NCBI GenBank assembly: GCA_001438005.1
Contig: LIBO01000031.1
Span: forward strand, 1 to 8,497
Source of the DNA: Verrucomicrobia subdivision 6 bacterium BACL9 MAG-120507-bin52
GTDB lineage: Bacteria > Verrucomicrobiota > Verrucomicrobiia > Methylacidiphilales > Verrucolacustridaceae
Direction: 5' to 3'
DNA: 8,497 nt
In this document: positions 1 to 6,778 of the stretch, one piece after another
How the letters are laid out: the number at the start of each line of letters is the position of its first letter
Numbering within the stretch: position 1 is the first letter of the stretch
The notes under the pieces: generated by a model
Databases searched by the model: none
Seen by the model: only the letters and a program-made list of their open reading frames with translations
Told to the model about the DNA's origin: nothing
Translations under genes and position numbers: made by a program

Positions 1-577
1 CCATCTCTGCCCAGCCGATCACATCTTCTAACTCACTTACCTTTTCCAAAGGCCCGTTCCTAACGTTTACCTCCGTCGCACTGTTTGATCCCGAGGCGAA
101 CTCATCCAGATCGACCCAATCGATCAACGCATCGATCAGCGACGAGGAGGTGCTCAAATTCACCTCCCAACCCGCAAAAAGATTCTGCAAGACGGCTCGG
201 GCCACTCCTTTGTCCCCCAATAAAAGCGCATTGATATTCAGTTTTCCCGCCTCCCCACTCATATCCTGCGTATCAATCGTAAATTTTATCGGTACTTTAT
301 TTTTTCCCACCTTCCAACTCTCCTGCAGACGGCCACTCAACTGCTCGGACGCCATTTTCATATCTCCCGGCAACAACCCCGGATGCATCGCCATCTGGAT
401 ACCCGACTCCGCCACCAACATCGCCCTCGCATTTTGTAATGCCGCAATCTCCTGGTCTAACTGCCGCTGCATGATCGCCGCCAGCCCCAGCATCGCGGTC
501 GCGATCAGGCTCACCGCCCAAAGCACGATGATCAAAGCCACCCCGCTCGAACTTTTTAACTCGTAGACCCTTTTCAT
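1..577 (-). CDS. gspK: GspK, T2SS minor pseudopilin (partial, C-terminus beyond the left edge)
   Basis: This gene encodes the large minor pseudopilin that sits with GspI and GspJ at the tip of the T2SS pseudopilus. I translated it from the ATG at 577, and 192 residues are visible before the window ends. The N-terminus has a short basic leader, a prepilin cleavage site SSSG|VALI (after residue 12) and a hydrophobic helix (about 13-34). Position +5 is Ile instead of Glu, which is the known hallmark of GspK. Further on are the GspK-type segments KLNINALL (about 112-119) and ALIDWVDLDEF (about 150-160), rich in acidic residues and typical of the family, followed by a GPLEKVSELEDVIG stretch. GspK proteins are usually about 300 residues or more, so roughly the last third is missing here. 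The start lies 3 bases after the gspJ stop with only a weak Shine-Dalgarno, suggesting translational coupling. Identification is firm; the rest of the gene cannot be judged. Confidence 0.92.
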   Translation of the reverse strand, partial: MKRVYELKSSSGVALIIVLWAVSLIATAMLGLAAIMQRQLDQEIAALQNARAMLVAESGIQMAMHPGLLPGDMKMASEQLSGRLQESWKVGKNKVPIKFTIDTQDMSGEAGKLNINALLLGDKGVARAVLQNLFAGWEVNLSTSSSLIDALIDWVDLDEFASGSNSATEVNVRNGPLEKVSELEDVIGWAEM

Positions 578-580
578 GAT

Positions 581-1270
581 TTACCCATTAGTGTTGGTTA
601 CTGTCGCGATCACCGAGCGCGTCACCGGATCCAGCGGGGCCTGTCCCGTCGGGCCCATTCCCGCTGGAATCCAAAACGTTCCCACATTCGTCAAAGTCGT
701 TTTTCCCGCTTTTCTCTCCAGCGTCAGCCTCAAATAAGCGGGCTTCACCGGTTCGTTCCAATCGGGCCGATTCATCTTCTCCTGATTCCGCGGATCCCCC
801 GCCGCCCAAACCAGGCTCTTCAGATCCCCCATCAACCGAAACTCGTTCACCTCCGGTTTCTCCGGCCTTGGAGTGTTTGTCTTTATCAATGATTCCACCA
901 TCCACAACTCCCTCCCATCCCCCGAAGGCGCTTTCCGTAACTCAAACCCCAAAACCCGCACCCCATCGTACTGCATTGGAAAAATCGCCATCGGTGCGTT
1001 TATCACCACCAACTCATATCCTCTCTGCCCACCTCGATTCTCCAACGACACCTGCGAATTGATCGATAGATCCAGACACAACTGCCGCACCAAGGCGAAC
1101 AGACCGCTCACCTCCCGACTTCGTAAGCTCGCCTGCGCCGACGCGTTTGCCCCCAAGACCGAAAATTGGACCATCTGAAAGATCACTCCAAAGATCAGCA
1201 CCAAGATCGTCAACCCAAGGGTGACCTCGATCAGCGTAAACCCCCTGCTCACTCTGAAAAAATCTTTCAT
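581..1270 (-). CDS. gspJ: GspJ-like T2SS minor pseudopilin
   Basis: The product is a 229-residue type II pseudopilin, by position and size GspJ, which forms the tip complex with GspI and GspK in the periplasm. The start chosen is the ATG at 1270, which overlaps the gspI stop as ATGA. The frame stays open to 1351, but the extra 27 residues do not resemble a prepilin leader. From this start the protein has a 10-residue leader, the cleavage site VSRG|FTLIEV with Glu at +5 (residue 15), and a hydrophobic helix to about residue 33. A soluble domain follows, with a GspJ-like pattern of alternating strands ending near LRLTLERKAGK and FWIPAG. GspJ is normally around 190-230 residues, so the length fits. 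Distinguishing GspJ from other minor pseudopilins rests mainly on gene order, since these proteins diverge quickly after the helix. Confidence 0.83.
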   Translation of the reverse strand: MKDFFRVSRGFTLIEVTLGLTILVLIFGVIFQMVQFSVLGANASAQASLRSREVSGLFALVRQLCLDLSINSQVSLENRGGQRGYELVVINAPMAIFPMQYDGVRVLGFELRKAPSGDGRELWMVESLIKTNTPRPEKPEVNEFRLMGDLKSLVWAAGDPRNQEKMNRPDWNEPVKPAYLRLTLERKAGKTTLTNVGTFWIPAGMGPTGQAPLDPVTRSVIATVTNTNG

Positions 1271-1692
1271 CTCTGGGGCCACATCAGTAACGAAATACTT
1301 TCCAAAGGCGCTCCCTTTTTCGTCGTGGCCTGAATCTGCACTTCCCACCACCCCCCCAAGCGCCGAGGTGCCGCACTATTATTAGTCCCAGGCAGTTCGA
1401 TCGGTGGATCGATCGGATTCACCGCCGCCTTTAAGAAAAAAACCCCGTCATCCTCCACCGCCCGAAACTCTCTTCTCGTAGGCTGAAGATTATTGGTCAC
1501 CGCCAAGATTCGCGCGGCGCACGATTCCACCGCCTGCCTCCGCATCCCCGTGCGTAAGAGCTCCACGTTGATTCCAATCACCTCATTCAGGGCAACGGTA
1601 AACCCCACCGCCGCAAAGGCGAAAACTGCCACCGCCAACATCACTTCAATCAACGTAAAAGAGGAGTCCCCACGCCTTTTTGCTGGTCTCAC
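1267..1692 (-). CDS. gspI: GspI-like T2SS minor pseudopilin with Ser before the cleavage site
   Basis: The product is a 141-residue minor pseudopilin, assigned as GspI from its short length and its place between gspH and gspJ. GspI is thought to nucleate the tip complex with GspJ and GspK. The start is a GTG at 1692 that overlaps the gspH stop (GTGA); no other start precedes the prepilin motif. The leader is basic (RPAKRRGD), then SS|FTLIEVMLAV, with Glu at +5 (residue 16) and a hydrophobic helix to about residue 35. The residue before the expected cut is Ser11 rather than the nearly invariant Gly, which is clear in the DNA (TCC TCT TTT). After the helix come conserved-looking turns such as RRQAVESCAARILA, and the C-terminal strands end in SLLMWPQR. 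The frame is intact and coupled on both sides, so the gene looks functional; whether cleavage occurs normally is open. Confidence 0.8.
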   Translation of the reverse strand: MRPAKRRGDSSFTLIEVMLAVAVFAFAAVGFTVALNEVIGINVELLRTGMRRQAVESCAARILAVTNNLQPTRREFRAVEDDGVFFLKAAVNPIDPPIELPGTNNSAAPRRLGGWWEVQIQATTKKGAPLESISLLMWPQR

Positions 1693-2153
1693 TTTTTCAC
1701 CCTCGGTTCCGTCACGCTCTCCCCCGTCAACGCACTAAAAGAAAACTGCTCCTCATTCTCGTTGTGTTTCAAAAGCACCCGGATCGGCTCAACCACCCCG
1801 CCTCCCGTGATCAACCACTGGTAATCCTCCGGCGTAGTCCACCCATTCCGCCCCTTCGACCGATTCAAAGGAGTTACGATCATCATCTCGACCCCAGTTG
1901 GAAATGCCTCTCCGCCCACGGCCTCCTTATTTAAAAGAATCCGTTGGGCAACCCCACTTTGTAATGCCACCTCCCGCCCCTTTCCGGCCCGATCCTCGAA
2001 AAGTCTCCGCGCTGTTTCCAGATCCCGATCCCCGCCCGTGGAAGAGAGAAACACCACCGCACCCCCCATAAACACCACCGCAATTCCTACCGCCAGCATG
2101 ATCTCCAGCAGTGTGAATCCCCCCTTCCCAATCCCTCTTGGCCGCCGCATCAT
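1689..2153 (-). CDS. gspH: GspH-like T2SS minor pseudopilin
   Basis: The product is a 154-residue pseudopilin, assigned as GspH because it lies between gspG and gspI and has GspH-like size. GspH links the GspI-J-K tip to the GspG filament. The sequence shows a basic leader, the cleavage site GKGG|FTLLEI with Glu at +5 (residue 17), and a hydrophobic helix to about residue 35. An amphipathic segment follows (TARRLFEDRAGKGREVALQS, about 47-66), typical of the helix end in GspH/FimT-type proteins. The remainder is predicted beta-rich and ends in a charged RVKK tail. Two tandem ATG codons (2153 and 2150) are both usable; the upstream GGGAAGGG is 4 or 7 bases away respectively, so the second may be preferred. 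The stop overlaps the GTG of gspI. Sequence alone does not cleanly separate GspH from other FimT-like minor pseudopilins. Confidence 0.78.
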   Translation of the reverse strand: MMRRPRGIGKGGFTLLEIMLAVGIAVVFMGGAVVFLSSTGGDRDLETARRLFEDRAGKGREVALQSGVAQRILLNKEAVGGEAFPTGVEMMIVTPLNRSKGRNGWTTPEDYQWLITGGGVVEPIRVLLKHNENEEQFSFSALTGESVTEPRVKK

Positions 2154-2157
2154 CCGG

Positions 2158-2165
2158 CCCTTCCC
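2158..2165 (-). promoter_or_regulatory. Ribosome binding site of gspH
   Basis: The minus strand reads GGGAAGGG just upstream of two tandem ATGs. It sits in the 18-base gap after the gspG stop. The distance is 7 bases to the second ATG (2150) and 4 to the first (2153), so it favours the second as the start. Confidence 0.55.
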
Positions 2166-2171
2166 ACCAGC

Positions 2172-2585
2172 TTACTTCGAGCTGATATCGTCGCCCTTGC
2201 CCCCATCGTCTTTGCGATCCGGACCCGTGGAATAGACGCGAAAACCTTTCGCGGAGGAGGCATCCACTTTGTACTTGTACTCCTGACCCCACGGATCTTT
2301 GGGTAACTCCTCAAAACCTTTTCCCGTTCCCACCAAAGCTTGCAACCCAGCCGACTGCGCTAACGGAACCCCACCGTTCTTCATCTCATACATCCGCACC
2401 TGCGTAATAATCGCCTGTAGATCCCCCCGGGCCCGCTGCTCCTTGGCAAACTCCAGATTTCCCGTCAGCATAAAGATGGCCGATCCCATCAGTACGGTGA
2501 TGATGCCCACCACCAACATGATTTCGATCAGGGTGAATCCAGCCGTTCTGGCGAAACGTCGTTGCTTCCAACAGTTTGGTTTCAT
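2172..2585 (-). CDS. gspG: GspG, T2SS major pseudopilin
   Basis: GspG is the main subunit of the periplasmic pseudopilus, which is assembled by GspE and GspF to push substrates through the secretin. The protein has 137 residues, normal for the family. A 16-residue basic leader is followed by TAG|FTLIEIMLVV with Glu at +5 (residue 21) and a hydrophobic helix to about residue 41. Then comes the alpha/loop region with QLRG-like spacing (RARGDLQAIITQVRMYEMKNG). The GspG signature LPKDPWGQEYKYK lies at about 104-116, and the C-terminal loop STGPDRKDDGGKGDDI at about 119-134. That loop corresponds to the calcium-binding site of GspG, with acidic ligands retained and a slightly different spacing from the enterobacterial form. 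The ATG at 2585 overlaps the stop of the upstream 383-aa gene as ATGA, so expression of the two is probably coupled. Identification is firm. Confidence 0.95.
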   Translation of the reverse strand: MKPNCWKQRRFARTAGFTLIEIMLVVGIITVLMGSAIFMLTGNLEFAKEQRARGDLQAIITQVRMYEMKNGGVPLAQSAGLQALVGTGKGFEELPKDPWGQEYKYKVDASSAKGFRVYSTGPDRKDDGGKGDDISSK

Positions 2586-3733
2586 TCTGGCCTCAATCCT
2601 ACGACCCTACTGCCAGATGACAATCCTGTCCGTAACTGCAGATGTGCCTTTTTTTCGACAAACTTTTCCACCCCTTTTTCTAAAACAGGAAGCGAAACCT
2701 GAGAAATGACCACGGATGGCTTGGCCACCGCCGGCGGCGCCGCCAGCTCCTGACTCGCCTCGCCAAAAACCACCTGCAAACGCACTGCCCTCACCGTGAT
2801 GGCTCCAGCCGAGCTGCTCTGCCAATCCACCTGATTTTCCCCCCGGCGCAAAAGCCCCACCGGCACATACGCCACCACCTTCCGCCAACCCCCATACTTT
2901 AAACTTTGCCCAATCGCTCCTTGCCGAAACCCAGGGTCATCGAGCCCAGGAAGCTCCGCCGCCACTCCCGTCAGATTGCTACCATTCACCGCCACCCACG
3001 GCTCCTCCCCTGGCGCTAATCCCGCCACTTGCGCTTCCAAACGCCCATAGGCAGGGGAACCCGCAATCGGAGCCACAAAACGCACCGGATTTTGGGCATC
3101 AATTTTAATCGGCCCCTCATCCAACACCGCATCCATCACCCGCCCCTTATCCTCATCCATCGGCCGATGCCGCCCCCCTCCATGCATTTCATCCCCGGGC
3201 AACACTTTTCCTGCGGGGGTTAAATACAAACCCGAAGGCGCGGCCCAACCCGCCGCCAAAACCAAAGGCTCCACCCAAGCTAACTCCACCCGCTCCACCA
3301 CCGAATCTCCCCCGGTTGACTCGACAATCAGCTGACCCGGCCCACCCAAACTACCCCGCTCAATCAGCAAAGTCCGCTGGTGCAAAGACGCTGCCTTCTC
3401 AAACAAATTACTACACAAGGTGACCGACCGACCGGCCCCTTGCCAAATCACCCGGGCAAACCCGTCCTCGGGCTCCCGAAACACCACGGTCATCGCCAAC
3501 TTCGAATCCCCCGCCGGCGGTCGCAACTGCACTTTCCAAATCGACATCTGCAACCCCCGCTGCGTGCTAACCGGTCCCGCCCAACCGGGCAGAGGATCGG
3601 TCGACCGCTTGACATCCCAGACCGCGGGAGGGATTGCGTGTCCAGGAGGCGCCTCTGCTGTGCCGAGCGATCCCGCCCACATCAGAAAGAAAAGCCACCC
3701 CATTCGGGCCAGACGATTGGTCCACTTCCTCAC
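2582..3733 (-). CDS. Unrecognised exported beta-sandwich protein inserted between gspF and gspG
   Basis: I do not recognise this 383-residue protein and assign no function. It has a clear Sec-type signal peptide: a basic n-region (RKWTNRLAR), a hydrophobic core (about 11-23) and a likely cut near GTA|EA (after residue 26). No Cys follows the core, so it is not a lipoprotein. The mature part looks like two beta-rich segments: about 56-155 and about 205-323. The second has the jelly-roll feel of carbohydrate-binding or discoidin-like modules (EPWVAVNGSNL, GGWRKVVAYVPVGLL). A His/Gly/Asp-rich linker lies at about 178-200. A shorter tail (330-383) contains a Val/Lys-rich segment. There is only one Cys. 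The start is a GTG at 3733; the in-frame TAG at 3742-3740 rules out anything longer, and the ATG at 3703 would delete the n-region. The gene ends in a 4-base overlap with gspG, and its position implies a role linked to the secretion system, as accessory component or substrate. Confidence 0.85.
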   Translation of the reverse strand: MRKWTNRLARMGWLFFLMWAGSLGTAEAPPGHAIPPAVWDVKRSTDPLPGWAGPVSTQRGLQMSIWKVQLRPPAGDSKLAMTVVFREPEDGFARVIWQGAGRSVTLCSNLFEKAASLHQRTLLIERGSLGGPGQLIVESTGGDSVVERVELAWVEPLVLAAGWAAPSGLYLTPAGKVLPGDEMHGGGRHRPMDEDKGRVMDAVLDEGPIKIDAQNPVRFVAPIAGSPAYGRLEAQVAGLAPGEEPWVAVNGSNLTGVAAELPGLDDPGFRQGAIGQSLKYGGWRKVVAYVPVGLLRRGENQVDWQSSSAGAITVRAVRLQVVFGEASQELAAPPAVAKPSVVISQVSLPVLEKGVEKFVEKKAHLQLRTGLSSGSRVVGLRPE

Positions 3734-3831
3734 TCCAACTACTTAGACAGGAAACCCTCACTTTCCTCGGCTCCCCCCACCTCTTGCTCACCCCCTGCGT
3801 CAACAACCCTCGAACCAGCCCGAATAAGTTA
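3734..3831 (-). other. 98-bp spacer between gspF and the 383-aa gene
   Basis: This is the longest gap inside the operon. In-frame stops close to the GTG at 3733 show it is not an unrecognised N-terminal extension. It contains a small perfect inverted repeat (AGGAAA at 3749-3754 and TTTCCT at 3762-3767, 7-base loop), but no T-tract follows on the minus strand, so it does not look like a terminator. I see no convincing promoter. It could hold an internal start, an RNA processing site, or simply be the scar of inserting the 383-aa gene. Confidence 0.4.
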
Positions 3832-5067
3832 TTAGAGGCTTTTTCGCATTCCCGACATCGCCCCAAAGATACTGGTGATGATCGAGTACACCACCACGCC
3901 CACCACCAGTGCGATCACCACAATAATCACCGGTTGAATCAACGCCGTAATCCTCTGAATCTTTCGGTCCATGTCTTTTTCAAAACGCGCTCCCGCCTTA
4001 TCCAGCGCCTTCGACAAATCCCCCGTCTGCTCCCCTACCGCCACCAGATCCAAAAACATATCGGAAAACCCACCCACCTGGCGCAAAGCCCGGCTCAAAG
4101 AGTATCCCTCCGAAATCTGCACCGACGCTTTTTCCAATCGTAACCGATAGTAGGAGTTCGGCGTGGCCTGGGTCACTAACTGCATCGCTTGCAACAGGGT
4201 CACTCCATTCGTCAACAGATTTGCCAAAGTCTGGCTGAACTGCGCATAGAAAGCCGCCTCGAGCACCGCTCCCGCTACCGGAATCTTCATCCGAGCCTGA
4301 TCCCACCAGACCCGACCGAGCGGCTTCTGAATCCATTGCCAAAAAACCAACCCCCCCAGCGCCAAGCTCAACGCCAGCAACCATCCGTAGTGAATTAAAA
4401 AATAGCTCGTTCCCAACAAAAGCTTCGTCACCAACGGGGTCGTTTCCGGCGATTTACTGAAGAGACTTTCCAATTGGGGAACCAAAACCACCACGAACAG
4501 CACCATCAGCAGGATTCCCGCCCCACTAACAAACATCGGGTAGATCAACGCCTGAATCACCCGCCCCTTCAAATCGCTCAGTTTTTTTAAGTACAAAACC
4601 TGCCTCTTTAGAATCGAGCCCAAAGCCCCGCTCACCTCTCCCGCCGCCACCAAGTTGCAGTACAGATCGGAAAAACTCGCCGAAGCTGACTTCAGCGCCC
4701 GCGATAGGCTCGTCCCCTCCCGCACCTGATTTCGCAAACTTTGCGAGACCGCTTTCAGTGCCGAGGCCTCCGATCTCTGCTCCATCATTTTCAGCGCCCC
4801 CTCCAGCTGCAACCCTGCGTCCAGCAGGTCTCCCAACTCCTCCGTAAAAGCAATAATCTGTGCCTCACTCATCGGTTGCTCCACCGCATACCCACCGGCA
4901 CCTCCCTCCGCCCCACCCGCCACCACTGCCCCCTCCTCAACCAATTTTAGGGGTCGCAGCCGAAGTTTGCCTAAGTGCGCTAGCGCCTCCTGCCGGCTTT
5001 TCGCCTCAAGTTTCCCTGCCGTTCGCCCACCCCCCGCCACCAAAGCCTCGTAGGCAAACGTCCCCAC
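3832..5067 (-). CDS. gspF: GspF, T2SS inner-membrane platform protein
   Basis: GspF is the polytopic inner-membrane protein that couples the GspE ATPase to pseudopilus assembly. From the GTG at 5067 the protein is 411 residues, normal for the family, and begins MGTFAYEALVAGGG, the typical GspF/PilC N-terminus. Two repeated T2SSF domains are visible. The first (about 70-195) has AFTEELGDLLDAGLQLEGAL and AGEVSGALGSIL. The second (about 275-395) has FSQTLANLLTNGVTLLQAM and VAVGEQTGDLSKAL. Three membrane segments lie at about 175-199, 221-243 and 377-399. A Gly/Ala-rich linker (about 47-60) separates the N-terminal extension. An ATG at 5094 in the same frame would add nine Arg-rich residues and overlap gspE by 26 bases. 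The GTG is preferred because AAGGAGGG sits at ideal distance before it and the resulting N-terminus matches the family. It starts one base after the gspE stop. Confidence 0.95.
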   Translation of the reverse strand: MGTFAYEALVAGGGRTAGKLEAKSRQEALAHLGKLRLRPLKLVEEGAVVAGGAEGGAGGYAVEQPMSEAQIIAFTEELGDLLDAGLQLEGALKMMEQRSEASALKAVSQSLRNQVREGTSLSRALKSASASFSDLYCNLVAAGEVSGALGSILKRQVLYLKKLSDLKGRVIQALIYPMFVSGAGILLMVLFVVVLVPQLESLFSKSPETTPLVTKLLLGTSYFLIHYGWLLALSLALGGLVFWQWIQKPLGRVWWDQARMKIPVAGAVLEAAFYAQFSQTLANLLTNGVTLLQAMQLVTQATPNSYYRLRLEKASVQISEGYSLSRALRQVGGFSDMFLDLVAVGEQTGDLSKALDKAGARFEKDMDRKIQRITALIQPVIIVVIALVVGVVVYSIITSIFGAMSGMRKSL

Positions 5068-5068
5068 C

Positions 5069-6778
5069 TCAACCCTCCTTGCTCTTCGACGCATCCACCA
5101 CTGTCACCCGCAACACCTCCTCAATCGTCGTCGTTCCCTCCGCCACCTTCTCCCAACCATCATCCCGCAAATTCCGCATCCCCTGCGATTTGGCCGCCTC
5201 TTTCAAGGCCGCATTCGTCGCCTTCGCCGTTATCATTTCTTGCAGTAGAGGAGTGACCAAACAGATTTCAAAGATCGCTCGCCGGCCCTGATAACCCGTT
5301 TGCCGGCAACGGTCACAGCCCACCGCCCGATGCGCCGTCTTCGCTTTTTCCAGCGGAATTCCGATGTCCTTTAAATACTGCTCCGAATATTCGGCCGGTT
5401 CACAACACCAGGGACAAAGCACCCTCACCAACCGTTGCGCGATAAACGCCCGCACCGAAGATCCCACCAAAAACGGCTCGATGCCCATGTCCACCAATCG
5501 TGTAATTCCCCCAATCGCGTCGTTGGTGTGCAAGGTCGAGAAAACCAAGTGACCCGTCAACGCCGCTCGAATGGCGATTTCGGTCGTTTCCACATCCCGC
5601 ATCTCACCCACCATCACCACATTTGGATCTCCACGCAAAATACTCCGAAGCCCCGCCGCAAAGGTCAGATTGATCTCCGGTTTGACCGCAATCTGCACCA
5701 CCCCTGGAATCTTGTTCTCCACCGGATCCTCAATCGTCACAATGCGCCGGTCTTTCGTGTTTAGGGACGCCAAAAAGGTATAAAGCGTAGTTGATTTTCC
5801 TGACCCGGTGGGACCCGTGATCAAAACAATGCCGTTCGGCAAAGCCAAAAGATTCCGGACGCTCGCCTCATGAGTTTCACTCAATCCCATTTGGGCAAAA
5901 TCAAATCTCTGCTGCCCCAACAAACGCAGACTGATCGACTCCCCCGTCACCGACGGAATCGTGGCGATACGCACGTCAATCGGTCTTCCCTCAAACTCCA
6001 GGTTGATACGACCGTCTTGGGGCAACCTCCTCTCGGCAATATCCAAATGCGCCATGATCTTGATCCGCGAAATCAGGGAGGCTTGGAACAGCTTGATCCG
6101 AGGGGGAACTGGAATATTCCGCAACACTCCGTCGATGCGGTAGCGCACCTGCAGATCATCCTCCAACGGTTCAATATGGATATCCGTTGCCCGCTCCTGG
6201 AGTGCTTCCCGGATGATCTGGTTGACGAACTTAATCACCGACGCCTCCGAATCATTCTCATCCAAGATAGTCGTTTCCTGCTCCAAATCGTTCGCCGCCG
6301 CAAACTCCCCGCCCGCCTCCATAATCTCATCGAACGTCTCCGCCCCCACCCCGTACCCGCCTCGCAACCCATCCAATACCGCTCTCCTCGGCGCCAACAT
6401 CCAATGGGTATCTCCACCCCAAAAACCGGCCAATGCTTGCCTGGCCAAATGATCAAACGGATCAAAACAAAGAACGGGCAACGGTTCCCCCTCTGCCGGA
6501 GTCACCGGTAACAAACGGTGACGCAACGCAATTCTCGCCGGAAACTTGTCCCGTAATGGAGCGGGAATGGGCGGAATCTCCCCATCCCAAACCGGTAATC
6601 CCAACGACTCCCCTAATTTATGAGCAAAAACTTTCTCATCCACTTGACCCGTCTCCAACAAGGCATTCACCATCGATCGCTGCTCCACTGAAGCATCCAC
6701 CACCGCTTTTTCGCAAACCGGCAAATCCTTGGCCCCCGACTGTTGGGCCAGCTGCAGCAAGGATTCAGTTAGGCTCAT
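5069..6778 (-). CDS. gspE: GspE, T2SS assembly ATPase
   Basis: GspE is the cytoplasmic hexameric ATPase that powers pseudopilus assembly through GspF and GspL. The 569-residue protein is typical in length. An N-terminal MshEN-like region (about 1-145) contains KVFAHKLGESLGLPV. The catalytic half shows the Asp box TDIHIEP (198-204), RYRIDGVLR (212-220) and Walker A GPTGSGKST (322-330). It also has the Walker B region LRGDPNVVMVGEMRD (381-395) and the His box HLVFSTLHTND (410-420). Two Cys pairs (C455/C458 and C488/C491) form the tetracysteine zinc site of GspE and related ATPases; PilT lacks it. All catalytic motifs are present, so the enzyme looks active. The Asp box has Thr where Ser is commoner, and Walker B has Gly where Gln is usual, both conservative at the motif level. 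The ATG at 6778 overlaps the aminopeptidase stop as ATGA. PilB is the main alternative, but the surrounding GspF-to-K set supports GspE. Confidence 0.95.
   Translation of the reverse strand: MSLTESLLQLAQQSGAKDLPVCEKAVVDASVEQRSMVNALLETGQVDEKVFAHKLGESLGLPVWDGEIPPIPAPLRDKFPARIALRHRLLPVTPAEGEPLPVLCFDPFDHLARQALAGFWGGDTHWMLAPRRAVLDGLRGGYGVGAETFDEIMEAGGEFAAANDLEQETTILDENDSEASVIKFVNQIIREALQERATDIHIEPLEDDLQVRYRIDGVLRNIPVPPRIKLFQASLISRIKIMAHLDIAERRLPQDGRINLEFEGRPIDVRIATIPSVTGESISLRLLGQQRFDFAQMGLSETHEASVRNLLALPNGIVLITGPTGSGKSTTLYTFLASLNTKDRRIVTIEDPVENKIPGVVQIAVKPEINLTFAAGLRSILRGDPNVVMVGEMRDVETTEIAIRAALTGHLVFSTLHTNDAIGGITRLVDMGIEPFLVGSSVRAFIAQRLVRVLCPWCCEPAEYSEQYLKDIGIPLEKAKTAHRAVGCDRCRQTGYQGRRAIFEICLVTPLLQEMITAKATNAALKEAAKSQGMRNLRDDGWEKVAEGTTTIEEVLRVTVVDASKSKEG
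5073..5080 (-). promoter_or_regulatory. Strong ribosome binding site deciding the gspF start
   Basis: The minus strand reads AAGGAGGG, a near-perfect Shine-Dalgarno. AGGAGG ends six bases before the GTG at 5067. It lies within the last codons of gspE (Lys-Glu-Gly-stop), so ribosomes finishing GspE pass directly over it. It lies downstream of the alternative ATG at 5094, which it therefore cannot serve. Confidence 0.8.

Noticed and set aside
1271..1351. N-terminal extension of gspJ by 27 residues
   Set aside because: The extra residues precede a normal short prepilin leader, are not leader-like, and would overlap gspI by 85 bases; the ATGA overlap at 1270 is the standard arrangement.
2730..2752. 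GC-rich palindromic run (CCGCCGGCGG) as a regulatory element
   Set aside because: It lies inside the 383-aa coding region in an Ala/Pro-rich segment and is explained by the encoded residues and base composition.
3749..3767. Inverted repeat AGGAAA/TTTCCT as a possible terminator after gspF
   Set aside because: The stem is only six A/G-rich pairs with a 7-base loop and no T-tract follows in the direction of transcription.
3634..4143. 169-codon open frame on the plus strand spanning the gspF end and the 98-bp spacer
   Set aside because: It is antisense to two well-supported genes, rich in Pro/His/Arg as expected for reverse frames of G-rich genes, and has no domain signature.
5870..6511. 213-codon open frame on the plus strand
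   Set aside because: It lies wholly antisense to gspE, has no recognisable domain or signal, and its composition is the mirror of the GspE codons. It is a shadow frame.
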